DNA of 44,557 nucleotides from CAZQHK01 sp964593455 (GTDB lineage Bacteria > Muiribacteriota > CAYSPT01). Under the pieces are notes generated by a model. That model worked only from the letters and a program-made list of their open reading frames with translations. It did not search any database and was not told the origin of the DNA. The stretch is taken from contig CAZQHK010000034.1 of the NCBI GenBank assembly GCA_964593455.1, positions 1 to 44,557 on the forward strand, written 5' to 3'. The number at the start of each line of letters is the position of its first letter. The stretch's first letter is position 1. Position numbers and translations under genes: made by a program. Shown one piece after another: positions 16,719 to 25,600 of this stretch.

Positions 16719-16750
16719 CCAACCTGATTATTAGCTTTTCGACAGACTCC

Positions 16751-16786
16751 AAGCCTCTTTTCAACGGTTTGAGGGTCTTTTTTGTT
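16751..16786 (+). terminator. Weak intrinsic terminator after lepB
   Basis: CCTC (16754-16757) pairs with GAGG (16771-16774), with AAG/CTT able to extend the stem past a bulge. The tract TCTTTTTTGTTT follows at 16776-16787. It lies 33 bp after the lepB stop and overlaps the 3' end of the convergent small gene. Confidence 0.4.
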
Positions 16787-16958
16787 TAAAATCGACGTAT
16801 AGGCTGCCGCCCGGATAAATCAGGAGAATCGGCAGGGTCATATTTTTCACCATAGTGAGGCTGCCTGTCAGAATATCAGGGATGTAGCAGTGCAGTTTCA
16901 GTATCCCGATCACCAGCAAGGCCGCGACCGACTCGAAGGTGATCACGCCACCTTCCAT
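16761..16958 (-). CDS. 65-aa small membrane protein
   Basis: ATG at 16958 has AAAGGAG 7 nt upstream, an excellent ribosome-binding site, and a promoter at 16986-17014. The product has two hydrophobic stretches: residues about 5-21 ('VITFESVAALLVIGILKL') and about 36-50 ('MVKNMTLPILLIYPGG'). The tail is basic ('DFKQKRPSNR'). That composition suits an inner-membrane hairpin or a membrane-associated small protein. No family is recognised. It is convergent with lepB and divergent from tldD. Promoter, ribosome-binding site and a hydrophobic product together make it likely real despite its size. Confidence 0.6.
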   Translation of the reverse strand: MEGGVITFESVAALLVIGILKLHCYIPDILTGSLTMVKNMTLPILLIYPGGSLYVDFKQKRPSNR

Positions 16959-16985
16959 AACGTTGCTCCTTTACTACGGTGATTG

Positions 16986-17014
16986 ATTCTAACATGTTGC
17001 TAAAAAGGGAACAA
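16986..17014 (-). promoter_or_regulatory. Promoter for the 65-aa membrane protein
   Basis: On the minus strand TTGTTC (17014-17009) and TAGAAT (16991-16986) are 17 bp apart, and TGt precedes the -10. The predicted start near 16979 gives a leader of about 20 nt containing AAAGGAG. The rest of the gap up to tldD (17015-17130) shows only the GAGGAG ribosome-binding site of tldD; no clear tldD promoter was found. Confidence 0.5.
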
Positions 17015-17138
17015 ATTTGCGGGAGTCGAACTATTCCGCGAAAGACTGGATTATCTTGATCTGGAATCTGGGCGTGATTTACGATATCATAAGCCCATAT
17101 CACATCATGCCTGCTAGTCATCTGTTGAGGAGAAATTA

Positions 17139-18476
17139 ATGTATAGGTTTCCAGAAGGCTTGTATACCGATGTCAGGGTAGAGGAGTTTTTCGAGTCGAG
17201 CATAAAGTTTTCCATGGGGCAGCTCGAAGACTGCATTGAGCGCAGTTACTCGGCGGCGTTTATCAGGATATTTGACGGTAACCGATGGTATTACGCTGCT
17301 ACGACCGAGACCGGCGCCGTCCAGTCCGAGATAGACAACCTGGCCGTCATGACTTCACCGACGGCTCATATCGACGATCATCCCGTGGTGCAGCTGTTCG
17401 AACATCACCAAGGGGCTTTCAGAAAATTTGAAGAAAATAACCTCTCGAAGATCTCTGTCCGTCGGAAACTCGATCTACTCAAAGGCTATTTCCCGACGGT
17501 TGAAGCCAATAAGTTCATCACTTCCTGGGCGGCTCTCTACCTGGACTGCGCCACCGTCAAAAAACTGTACTCGAGTAAAGGAACCAACCTGGTGTTTGAC
17601 TCGCAGCAATGCGGGTTTATGGTCAGTTTCATCATGGCCGACGGCAAGAAAACGTTCTCGGAATCATACAAACAAGCCGCGAGTAATTTTGACGATCTTC
17701 CCGGCGGCACGGACGAACTGGATCGAAAAATCGTCAGCTGTCAGGATTTCATGCTCCAGGCCGAACCGGTGGAGCCGGGAATATATCCCGTCATCCTTTC
17801 CCCGCTGGCGGCCGGGGTTTTCGCTCACGAGAGTTTCGGACATAAAAGCGAAGCCGATTTTATGATCGGCGACGAGACCATGAAAAAGGAATGGGCTATC
17901 GGGACACGGGTCGGCGCGTCCCTCTTGACCATCGTTGACGACGGCAGCCTGGAGGGTTCCGGATACTGCCCATTTGATGACGAGGGGACCAGGGCCCGAA
18001 AAACGAAACTGGTGGAAAACGGGATACTGGCGGGACGGTTACACAGCTGCCAGACGGCGGCTGACCTGGACGAAGAGCCGACCGGAAACGCCCGGGCCAT
18101 AAGTTTTGAGTTTCAGCCCATCGTCCGGATGTCCACCACCTATATAGAGCCCGGAACTTTGACCCGGGACCAGCTTTTTGCCGGGGTCGAAGACGGATAT
18201 TTCATCGATACCCTCTCATACGGTTCGGGAATGTCCACCTTTACTATCGCGCCGCTTTTAGCCTACCGGATCAGAAACGGCCGCATTGCCGAACCGGTGA
18301 AGATTTCGGTCATATCCGGCACGGTGTTCGAAACACTGGGCGAAATAGACGGCCTCTCGGACCGCCTGGAGATCCAGTCTTTCGTGGGCGGCGGATGCGG
18401 CAAGATGGAGCAGAACCCTTTGCCGGTTGGATTCGGCGGACCATATGTCCGGATCAGGAAAATGAACGTTCAATAG
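17139..18476 (+). CDS. tldD: TldD-family metalloprotease subunit
   Basis: 445 aa. TldD is the catalytic half of the TldD/TldE complex, a cytoplasmic zinc protease that degrades unfolded peptides and matures some peptides such as microcin B17 in E. coli. The zinc motif HExxxH is His230-Glu231...His235 in 'HESFGHKSEAD', and the third ligand is Cys420 in 'GGGCGKMEQ'. The N-terminal domain (1-200) has the expected mixed alpha/beta pattern. The length is slightly below E. coli TldD (481). A GAGGAG motif lies a few bases before the ATG. The partner subunit follows 31 bp downstream, so the pair is an operon. No RiPP precursor is apparent nearby. Confidence 0.93.
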   Translation: MYRFPEGLYTDVRVEEFFESSIKFSMGQLEDCIERSYSAAFIRIFDGNRWYYAATTETGAVQSEIDNLAVMTSPTAHIDDHPVVQLFEHHQGAFRKFEENNLSKISVRRKLDLLKGYFPTVEANKFITSWAALYLDCATVKKLYSSKGTNLVFDSQQCGFMVSFIMADGKKTFSESYKQAASNFDDLPGGTDELDRKIVSCQDFMLQAEPVEPGIYPVILSPLAAGVFAHESFGHKSEADFMIGDETMKKEWAIGTRVGASLLTIVDDGSLEGSGYCPFDDEGTRARKTKLVENGILAGRLHSCQTAADLDEEPTGNARAISFEFQPIVRMSTTYIEPGTLTRDQLFAGVEDGYFIDTLSYGSGMSTFTIAPLLAYRIRNGRIAEPVKISVISGTVFETLGEIDGLSDRLEIQSFVGGGCGKMEQNPLPVGFGGPYVRIRKMNVQ

Positions 18477-18507
18477 CCCGAGTTATTCGGGTTAGGGAGG
18501 AGCGGCC

Positions 18508-19749
18508 ATGACTGTTGAAAAATACCATTTTCATACTCGTGAAGTGGCTTTCTCCGTGCTGCAAACCAGGGTGGAATCTATCCGCACGAAGGATATTATC
18601 AAGACCGGGTACCGGGTTTTTGAGAACGGCTTGATCGGGGTTGCCGGAGTTTTGGGTAACTGTGACGAGACTGAAGAGAACAGGTTGATCGAGAAAGCCC
18701 GGGAGAAACTGTTTTTGGAAATTGAGTACCCGTATCCTCCCTCGATGGACCTCTCCAGGACCATCGATATGACCAGGGAGATCGTTCCCCGGGAACGGTT
18801 GTTTTCCGAAATCACCGATCTACTCTCCGATTTACGCCAGCGGCAGCCTGATTTTTCGTTTGCTAACCAGGTCAGCCAGGCCTGGACTGAACGGGACCTG
18901 GTAAACAACCGGGGGCTGGACCTTCATTACCGTGACCATACCATGAAGGTCGCGCTGACGTTCAAAGAAAAAACATCGGCCAATATCATGGACGGCTGCG
19001 TCGCGTATGTTTCCAGGCGGTACGACCGGGCGGAATTCCTGGCTATGGCCGACCATATTTGCGGTGCCTTCAGCCGGCAGTTGGACCCGCTGGCAGGCGG
19101 TAAATATCCGGTCATCTTTGACGAGACGTCAGGGGCGGTGCTCGGCAAGTTCATAACCGATCTGTACGGGCGCACGTTTGCCACCGGCGGATCGCTTTTT
19201 TCCGACAAACGGGGACAGAAACTATTCTCCGAGCGGTTTTCCCTGGATCTGTACCAGGACTCCACTCGGGATCTGGTTACGTTTTTCGACGCGGAAGGCG
19301 TGGTTAACGAGAACTATCGTTACACCCTGATTGACCGGGGAAACATCATCTGTCCCTATACCGATAAACGGACCGCCGCCATGTATGATCTCCCGCACAC
19401 GGGAAGCGCCGCGGCGGCATACGACCAGGTCCCTCACGCCGCCTGTTACCCGCTCAGGGCAGGCTGTTCGGGAAAGACGCTGAAAGAACTTCTGGGTGGC
19501 GGTACCGGTATCTATATACAGATGGCCGAGGGCGGTGATTTTACTCCGGACGGCAGTTTTGCCACCCCGGTTCAGGTGGCCTTCCTGTGCGACGGGGAAC
19601 GACTGCTCGGCCGCCTGCCGCAGTTCCAGATTTCATCTCACCTGTTCGACATGTTCGGAGACGGGTTCAGGGGGAGGAGCAGCGACCGGTTCCACTCGTT
19701 AAGCGACAGTCATAGCCTGGTGCTAGAAATGAACGTGTCAGGCCTCTAG
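18508..19749 (+). CDS. TldE/PmbA-like partner subunit
   Basis: 413 aa. It is homologous in layout to TldD but lacks an HExxxH motif; the matching place reads 'DETSGAVLGKFITDLYG'. Loss of the zinc site is the hallmark of the TldE/PmbA subunit, which forms a heterodimer with TldD. 'GKYPVIFDE' and the C-terminal 'QISSHLFDMFGDGF' region fit the family. A GGGAGGAG motif precedes the ATG. Length is close to PmbA (about 450). It is convergent with the next gene, 19 bp away. Confidence 0.88.
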   Translation: MTVEKYHFHTREVAFSVLQTRVESIRTKDIIKTGYRVFENGLIGVAGVLGNCDETEENRLIEKAREKLFLEIEYPYPPSMDLSRTIDMTREIVPRERLFSEITDLLSDLRQRQPDFSFANQVSQAWTERDLVNNRGLDLHYRDHTMKVALTFKEKTSANIMDGCVAYVSRRYDRAEFLAMADHICGAFSRQLDPLAGGKYPVIFDETSGAVLGKFITDLYGRTFATGGSLFSDKRGQKLFSERFSLDLYQDSTRDLVTFFDAEGVVNENYRYTLIDRGNIICPYTDKRTAAMYDLPHTGSAAAAYDQVPHAACYPLRAGCSGKTLKELLGGGTGIYIQMAEGGDFTPDGSFATPVQVAFLCDGERLLGRLPQFQISSHLFDMFGDGFRGRSSDRFHSLSDSHSLVLEMNVSGL

Positions 19750-19768
19750 GCTCAAACCACTCTAGCCA

Positions 19769-21010
19769 TCAAAGCTCCATACCGGTCAGGGATTTCTTGG
19801 CCTCGAGCAGGAAGTTTCGGTCTTCCCACTCCTGGTGCATGAGTTTGTAGGTGATCATCTCCAGCAACTTCTGATTCAAATACCGGATACCGTTCTTGCT
19901 CTTGATCTTATCAAACTCCAGCGAGATATAGTACTTCAGGTTTTTTTCAAAATTCTCCTTGGCGATAGTGAAAAGCCCTTCCTCTATCTCGGCAATGGTG
20001 TCGGAAACGTCGACCATCTCTTTCTGGATCATCCAGAAGTTTGGATTGGAGGGCGGGGTCAGGTCCTGCAACCTGGTCAACATGTCGATGGCCTGGGCGA
20101 ACTCGAAAAACAGGTCCACGTTTTCGGCGAAATGAAGTACATCAGCCTCCACGTAGAAACCGGGCAGCTCAGACAGGTCGAGTCGGAAATCGTCGCCGTC
20201 ATCACTAAGTATCTCGATAATCCGGTCTTTGTAATACCGTTTTTCGGCTTGAACCGCGATCTTGTGCTCCATCAAGTACTTATAGGACCATTTTGGGAAA
20301 GACACCTTCAGATTTACGAGCAGTTTGGGAATGATCCAGAACTTGATTTTGTTGTCTTCCGGAAGGACCGTGTTGATAATTTCCAGGGCTCCGGTTACAC
20401 AGCTCTTTTTCAGGGTGTGGTAAAACTCGTCCTGCCAATCCTCAATGGAGAGGTTCAAAGCGTTTTTGACCATCTTAATCTTCTGTTCTTCGGTCAACAG
20501 CAGGCGGTACTGCTCCAAGGTATGTTTCCGCTTGGAGACCCGTACCTGCATGACGTCGGTATATCCTGATACCTGGTAGATCAGCTGGAAGCCTTCTTCT
20601 CCCCGTTTAAGTCCCTTGAACAGGGAGTACTTCTGGTCGGTCCGCGTCCGCGCCTCGATGGAGACGGCAAAACCGATATCCCTTGTGCCGTCTTCGGCGA
20701 CCACACCGTGTTTGTTCTTCATGACAAAACCCAGCATACCGTGGGCCGCCAGCCATTCCGGCGGGAAGTTCTCGGACCAGTAATAGATGTCCTTGATCAA
20801 CTCGGGTTGTATAGTGGTCCGTTTGAAGATCGGGTCCATGTTTTCGTCCACGCCCCATCGAAACCCGTCAAGAACGAAGGCTCCCTTGGACTTCTCAACC
20901 AGGGTCGCCGGCCGCTGCAGATTGTTGAATGAGGCCAGGGCATGGCTGATGGTGGCAATACAGAGAACCAGAGTTAACAGAAGGGCGGTGATACCAATTA
21001 CTTTTCTCAT
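19769..21010 (-). CDS. Secreted protein, possibly DUF4105/Lnb-like
   Basis: 413 aa from the ATG at 21010, chosen because GAGGAG lies 8 nt upstream; a GTG at 21019 would overlap that site. A clean signal peptide is present (MRKVIGITALLLTLVL to 'SHALA', about residues 1-25). The middle contains 'LEQYRLLLTEEQKIKMV' and then 'DEFYHTLKKSCVTGALEIIN'. This resembles the DUF4105 (Lnb N-terminal periplasmic) pattern: Y-l-L-t-ee...fy...n/sCa...ll. The family includes periplasmic domains of uncertain activity with a conserved Cys. The match is by eye only. The C-terminal 150 residues are helical and charged. The gene is monocistronic, with a strong promoter and an overlapping palindrome. Confidence 0.75.
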   Translation of the reverse strand: MRKVIGITALLLTLVLCIATISHALASFNNLQRPATLVEKSKGAFVLDGFRWGVDENMDPIFKRTTIQPELIKDIYYWSENFPPEWLAAHGMLGFVMKNKHGVVAEDGTRDIGFAVSIEARTRTDQKYSLFKGLKRGEEGFQLIYQVSGYTDVMQVRVSKRKHTLEQYRLLLTEEQKIKMVKNALNLSIEDWQDEFYHTLKKSCVTGALEIINTVLPEDNKIKFWIIPKLLVNLKVSFPKWSYKYLMEHKIAVQAEKRYYKDRIIEILSDDGDDFRLDLSELPGFYVEADVLHFAENVDLFFEFAQAIDMLTRLQDLTPPSNPNFWMIQKEMVDVSDTIAEIEEGLFTIAKENFEKNLKYYISLEFDKIKSKNGIRYLNQKLLEMITYKLMHQEWEDRNFLLEAKKSLTGMEL

Positions 21011-21047
21011 ACTCGTCACTCCTCACTTCTTTGACACAACACTCACA

Positions 21048-21081
21048 ATACCGCCTTGCCAAGCCGGCATTGCAGGCAGTA
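21048..21081. promoter_or_regulatory. Imperfect palindrome at the start of transcription
   Basis: ATACCGCCTTGCC (21048-21060) and GGCATTGCAGGCAGTAT (21065-21081) are largely reverse complements around a short centre. The element overlaps the -10 box and predicted start of the promoter at 21078-21106, a classic repressor-operator position. It could equally form a hairpin at the 5' end of the mRNA. Confidence 0.4.
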
Positions 21082-21106
21082 TACCTGATTACATATCGCG
21101 TGTCGA
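21078..21106 (-). promoter_or_regulatory. Strong sigma70-type promoter for the DUF4105-like gene
   Basis: On the minus strand TCGACA (21106-21101) and TATACT (21083-21078) are exactly 17 bp apart, each one base from consensus. The start near 21071 gives a leader of about 60 nt that carries the palindrome and GAGGAG. Confidence 0.65.
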
Positions 21107-21212
21107 ATCGATACGGGTACACTTCTCCCCACAAAGATACCGACTCTACGGCTACATTAGCTACTAGTCGCTCTAGTTCACAAAAGTTACACCGGCGTGT
21201 GGTTCTTCAAGG

Positions 21213-21254
21213 AAAAACGGCCCCTGAGTTCAAACGGAAAACTCGGGGCCGTTT
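21213..21254 (-). terminator. Strong rho-independent terminator
   Basis: AAACGGCCCC plus GAGTT (21215-21230, one bulged T) pair with AACTC plus GGGGCCGTTT (21240-21254), giving a 15-bp GC-rich stem and a 9-nt loop. On the minus strand it is followed by five T, so it works best for the mntP direction. It may also shield the divergent upstream region. Between it and the promoter at 21106 (21107-21212) nothing else is seen. Confidence 0.75.
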
Positions 21255-21277
21255 CGATGAATTGCTATATTTCTTAC

Positions 21278-21413
21278 CTATTGTGACTGAAGGTCCTGGT
21301 TTATCTCTCTTTCAAGCTTTTCCAGCTCTTGATCCACGTTTTCCAGGTTAATTTTCCCTTTAAGTCTGCTGCCGGTACTCGTCCAAGGTCTTGACGGTTG
21401 AACTGCACCTCAT
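21278..21413 (-). pseudogene. Short frame-shifted coding-like sequence after mntP
   Basis: On the minus strand an ATG at 21413, with AAGGGA about 9 nt upstream, opens a 17-codon frame (MRCSSTVKTLDEYRQQT) ending in TAA. Shifting by one base at that point gives a clean frame continuing 'LKGKINLENVDQELEKLERE' and then to a TAG at 21278. The joined product would be about 45 residues, hydrophilic and coiled-coil-like. It ends 24 bp before the strong terminator. It could be a decayed small gene, a sequencing error, or chance. Confidence 0.25.
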
Positions 21414-21432
21414 TTTCTTTTTCCCTTCCGGG

Positions 21433-21990
21433 TCAACTCAGGTGCTCGGCCAGTATTTTCACCCCGATGAAGATCAGGATGGTTCCTCCCGCCAACTCCA
21501 TCTTGCTCTCGAACAGGTGTCCTATTCTGTCCCCGATATAGACTCCGGCCAGGCAGAGAATAAACGTGATTACCCCGATGATGATGACCGGTTCGGCGAT
21601 AGTAATGTTGAGGGCGGCAAACGTGATTCCCACCGCCAGGGCATCGATGCTGGTGGCGATGGAAAGGACGAGCAGAACGAATATGTTCAGCGGGTCCTCC
21701 ACGTTCTTGTCTTTACCGATCTTCCGGGACTCGTAGATCATCTTGCTCCCGATAAAACTGAGCAGTACAAAGGCGATCCAGTGATCGATGTTCTCGATAA
21801 ACATCCGCAGGCTAAGTCCCGCCAGCCACCCGATCACGGGCATGATCGCCTGGAAAAGCCCGAAGAAAAAGGCAATTTTTAGCGCATGGTGAATTTTCAG
21901 GTGCTTGATGGTCACTCCGCTGGTGACGGAGACAGCGAAGGCGTCCATCGCCAGTCCTACGGCAATAGCTATAATTGTGAAAAGATTCAT
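21433..21990 (-). CDS. mntP: Manganese efflux pump MntP
   Basis: 185 aa, the normal length for MntP/YebN. It exports Mn2+ across the inner membrane. Six hydrophobic helices form two repeats; the paired acidic motifs are 'GLAMDAFAVSVTSG' in helix 1 and 'ATSIDALAVGITF' in helix 4, with the conserved Asp residues of the family. 'IYIGDRIG'-type Gly/Asp elements in helix 5 also fit ('GVYIGDRIGHLFESKMELAGG'). The start at 21990 agrees with the family N-terminus, but there is no clear ribosome-binding site and the promoter -10 is only 9 bp upstream. No yybP-ykoY-type Mn riboswitch is recognisable before it. Confidence 0.95.
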   Translation of the reverse strand: MNLFTIIAIAVGLAMDAFAVSVTSGVTIKHLKIHHALKIAFFFGLFQAIMPVIGWLAGLSLRMFIENIDHWIAFVLLSFIGSKMIYESRKIGKDKNVEDPLNIFVLLVLSIATSIDALAVGITFAALNITIAEPVIIIGVITFILCLAGVYIGDRIGHLFESKMELAGGTILIFIGVKILAEHLS

Positions 21991-21999
21991 AACCGCTTA

Positions 22000-22028
22000 A
22001 TTTTAGCAGCTGAACCTTTGTCTGTCAA
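22000..22028 (-). promoter_or_regulatory. Consensus promoter immediately upstream of mntP
   Basis: On the minus strand a perfect TTGACA (22028-22023) and TAAAAT (22005-22000) are 17 bp apart. The expected start is near 21993, only a few bases before the mntP ATG at 21990, so the transcript would be almost leaderless. Confidence 0.6.
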
Positions 22029-22060
22029 AAATCTCCACCATCACTTTCTATCTTGCTTGA

Positions 22061-22074
22061 GGGTGGGACCACCC
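22061..22074. promoter_or_regulatory. Palindrome upstream of the mntP promoter
   Basis: GGGTGG and CCACCC are perfect 6-bp arms with a 2-bp centre, too tight for an RNA hairpin but suited to a dimeric DNA-binding protein. It lies 33 bp upstream of the mntP -35 and 82 bp after the end of the pilin-like gene. Confidence 0.3.
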
Positions 22075-22155
22075 GGCTTACACTACATCTTAATGTTTCC
22101 CCATACCTTTTGAGGAAGGAACCAGCTTCCGTCCGGGTCAAAATCTCAATTCTCT

Positions 22156-22692
22156 TTAAGACTCCCAACCTCCCGTCTCGATCACCTCCTCGTTGGGGAT
22201 GGGATTAAGAAATCCGGGATTGTCGACGGAACCGTGAGCATCGCAGTAGACGACATGAGTCTGACTGTTGAAATTATAAGTTCCTCCGCTTCTGCATCGG
22301 GGGATCTTTCTTACATAAACGGGGGCAAGACGGTTGCCGTTTTCTCCCTCCCGGGTAATAGGTCCTCCGGGAAACACGTTCGTATCCTGGTCCATCTCCC
22401 ACATATCCACTGAACCTTCGAGAACACGCATATTGGCAAAACAAGCGCCGACCCCGCGCATTCCCGGTCTTCCTCCTCCCCTTAACGTATACTCAGGTCT
22501 AATCGGATGTTCATGTAGGTAGAGCAGGGATACCGGCGCCGCGATACAGGCCAGTATGGCCGCTATGATCGGGCCAGCATGGTAAAAGAAATGGTTATTG
22601 GCGGGCTTCACATCCTGGTAAATTACCAATTGTGAAGTCGTATTACTATCATAAAGGGACGGCATAGCTATTCCTTTCATTAACTTCTCCAT
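22156..22692 (-). CDS. Membrane-anchored pilin-like periplasmic protein
   Basis: 178 aa from the ATG at 22692; an in-frame ATG at 22665 with AAAGGA 6 nt upstream may be the true start (169 aa). About 40 polar residues precede one hydrophobic helix ('GPIIAAILACIAAPVSLLYL'). The periplasmic part contains 'ACFANMRVLEGSVDMWEMD', 'YVRKIPRCRSGGTYNF' and 'THVVYCDAHGS'. That sequence resembles the C-terminal domain of type IV pilin-like proteins (C-N-R-l-gA..mY..D ... yl...p.C..GG.Y ... v.C..HG). No prepilin peptidase site or canonical pilin N-terminal helix precedes it, so it is not a normal pseudopilin. It begins 7 bp after the alpha-2-macroglobulin gene, clearly in one operon. Family assignment is by motif recognition. 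Confidence 0.7.
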   Translation of the reverse strand: MEKLMKGIAMPSLYDSNTTSQLVIYQDVKPANNHFFYHAGPIIAAILACIAAPVSLLYLHEHPIRPEYTLRGGGRPGMRGVGACFANMRVLEGSVDMWEMDQDTNVFPGGPITREGENGNRLAPVYVRKIPRCRSGGTYNFNSQTHVVYCDAHGSVDNPGFLNPIPNEEVIETGGWES

Positions 22693-22699
22693 GGCGCAC

Positions 22700-25600
22700 C
22701 TACATTACGTGCAATTCTATGGGCCGGGCTACCGATCTTCTTTCCGGCTGGTAATACTCGTATACTCGTGACGGAGGCGTTTTTGCCCGCAAGGGAAACC
22801 GGGCCCGGAGCCGATAGGTGAACGTTAGCTCCTGTCCCGGCCTCATCTCCCGTATGTACAGGGTCGCCTGCCGTGAGGTCAGGCTGAACTTTGCCAGCAC
22901 GCGGTGTTGTTTCAGGGCTTCGAAATCTTCCACTATCGGTGAGAAACCTGGTGGGATTCCCAGGTCGATGATGATCATGGATGACGGCGAAACGTCGCGG
23001 AAAGATACTTGAACCTCGGCTTTGAGTATGTCGTCCAGGGCCAGTTCATTCCGGTCGTAATCCACATCGATGGAAAGAGATTTGCTCGGCCACAACTGCT
23101 CCTCCCACGGCGAGTAGTACTCGCCTACCAACTGGTACTGAGGGCTGTACTCACCCTGGCAAGAGAGTAGAATCCGGTTATCGTTGGCCTGGAGGTTTCC
23201 GCTTATGTCGACTACCCGGACCACGTCATCTGTACCAGGCTCGATGTCGACAATTGTTTTGTCCTCTCCGTTTACCCGAACGGCGATGGTGCTTCCGGTG
23301 CCCGGTGGCTTATAATTGCCGGCGGCGGCTTCCACCAACACCTTGAGCGCCAGGATGGTTGATTGGGTGGAGTACCAGTTTCCGGAAGCGTCCTTTGTTG
23401 AAATGAGATGGGTGATGGCTCGGCGGCACAGGTTCGGTTCGGTGCCGGCTTTGAGATATGCCATGGCCACCAGGGCGGTTGTTTCTACCCGGGAGGAGCG
23501 TCCCCGCGACCCGACCACGGTTTTTCCACTGGAATTCCAGTAGGCGCTTTCTCCGTTCCTGACCACCCGGTCTTTAAGCATTCCCAGAACGGTTTGCGTG
23601 ATCTGCGAGTTTGGCTCGGTGGTCACCAGGACATTGGCGATGAGAGCCAATGTGTAGGTGTTGGTTTCCTGGTCTATACACCGTTTCAGATACCTGACAG
23701 CCCGGTCCACCAGGCGGCCTTCGACGCCTGAGTTAACCAGCGCCCAGGTAATGTAAGCGGTGGTTCTGGCCACATCTCCCGCGAAGGAGCTTGAGCTGTC
23801 ACGGTACTTGACATTGAGATTCCGCCAGGTTCCATCTTTTTCCTGCTGGCTTAAAAGCCATCGGCGGGTCCGGTCGAGTAACCGTTCGTCGACCGGATAA
23901 ACCCGGCTCATGTCGGTAAACTCCATCAGTCCGTAAGCCGTCAGGATCTGGTTGGCGGGAGCATGACCGAACCAGTCGAATCCGCCGCCGGCTACCTCGA
24001 ACGTCAGCAGGCGTTGATAACCCAACTGCACGTAATGCTCCGCTTTCATCCGAACCTTGGGACTTATTTTCCCGGTTGTTTTAAGGTAATTGAGCACCAG
24101 GAGGTTTGGCCAAGTTGACGATGATGTCTGCTCGAAACAGCCGTGAGGCATCTTCAGTATCGAATCGAGGCCGTCGACCACCTGGGTGAATACGGTGGGA
24201 TATATTTTGAGGAAAAGCCGTTCAGTGCCTGTCACTGCTTCCGGTGGATACGATATCTGCACAGATTGTATTTCTTCCAGCCAACCGGATCTGACCAGTG
24301 AGTGTTTGGAGCCGAAGGGCAGCACCTGGATACTTCGGCGTACGGCGTCCCGGACATCTTCTCCCGTAGCCCACAGGGTAAAACGGTGATCACCGGGTTC
24401 GATGACCTTGATGGTTAAAAACTCGGAAGTCGCATTTCCGGGACCGATGGTTACCGTTCTCTCGAGCCCGTCCACCGATGTGAACCAGGAACCCGGTTCG
24501 AGTTCGAGTTGCACCGTCTGGGTCCGGTCCAGGTAATTGAATACCGCGGCCGGTATGGAGATAATATCACCCTTGGTCAGCGAAACGGGCAAATCGAGAT
24601 CGACGAAAAAGTCCTGAAAAACCGTGAGGCTTCCGGTTAGTCCGCCGAGTTGACCGTCGCGGCTGGAAGCGCTAGCGGAGACCCGCCAGGAAGTGATCGA
24701 GTCCGCTACGGGAAAATCGAGTTCAAGGCGTCCGGCCTCGTCGGTGATAATGCAGGGCAGCGAAAGCAAGGTTTCCGGGAAGTACTCCCGGACCCTGATC
24801 CCTTTCTTCCGGGCGTCGGTTTCGCCTGAATCCGGGGAGTCGATAATTCCGCTGGCGGTCATTGCCTCCGTTTTACCGGCTGTATCCATGGCTCTGCGGT
24901 ATGTTTCCATCCGCTCGGGAGAGGCCATCGGATACCCTCTGGCCTGCATCCGTGCCGAGTTAAAATCGGGAATGGAAATAGCGGTTAAAACGCCGATAAT
25001 CATGAACACTATCATGTAGTTAAGCAGCCTCGAACCCCATTTGCTGTCGTTTAATGGTTTCAACTCGTAGCTGTAGACGATGAGACCGGCAATCAGACCG
25101 ATGGGTATCAGGGCAATAGCGGCGCTGTCATCTGTCAAAAGAGGGATAACGATCCCTGCCAGGGAGAAGGCGAGAAACCACTGGATACCGTGGGAAATCG
25201 CGGCTGTCAAGGTCCCGCGGCAAGCCAGGTGGAGTCGGGAGAACCCATAGATGATCAGACAACCGCCGGCAATCACCGCCACGGCACCGGCCATTGAACC
25301 GAGTCCGAAACCCCCGGCCAGGAAAACAAACACTCCCAAAGCGGCGGCGGCACCGCTGGCCAGCACCCAGAAGAATTGGTGGACATGCCGGTAACGGCCG
25401 ATGAATGCGGCCGAGGAAAGCAGAAGCAAAGCTTGCCCCAGGAAGGCAAACGGCAGGTACATCTCCCATAATGTCTTCATGGGATTGGCAGGAATGCGCG
25501 TTCCAGTGTAAGAGGCAACCAGGCAGATGATACAAAGTCCGGCCAGGCATATGAGGTGCATAAACTGAACCAGGTACGGTGCGTAACCTGCCTTTTTATC

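Noticed and set aside
21991..22155. Manganese (yybP-ykoY) riboswitch before mntP
   Set aside because: The conserved elements are not recognisable and the promoter lies too near the ATG for a transcribed leader.
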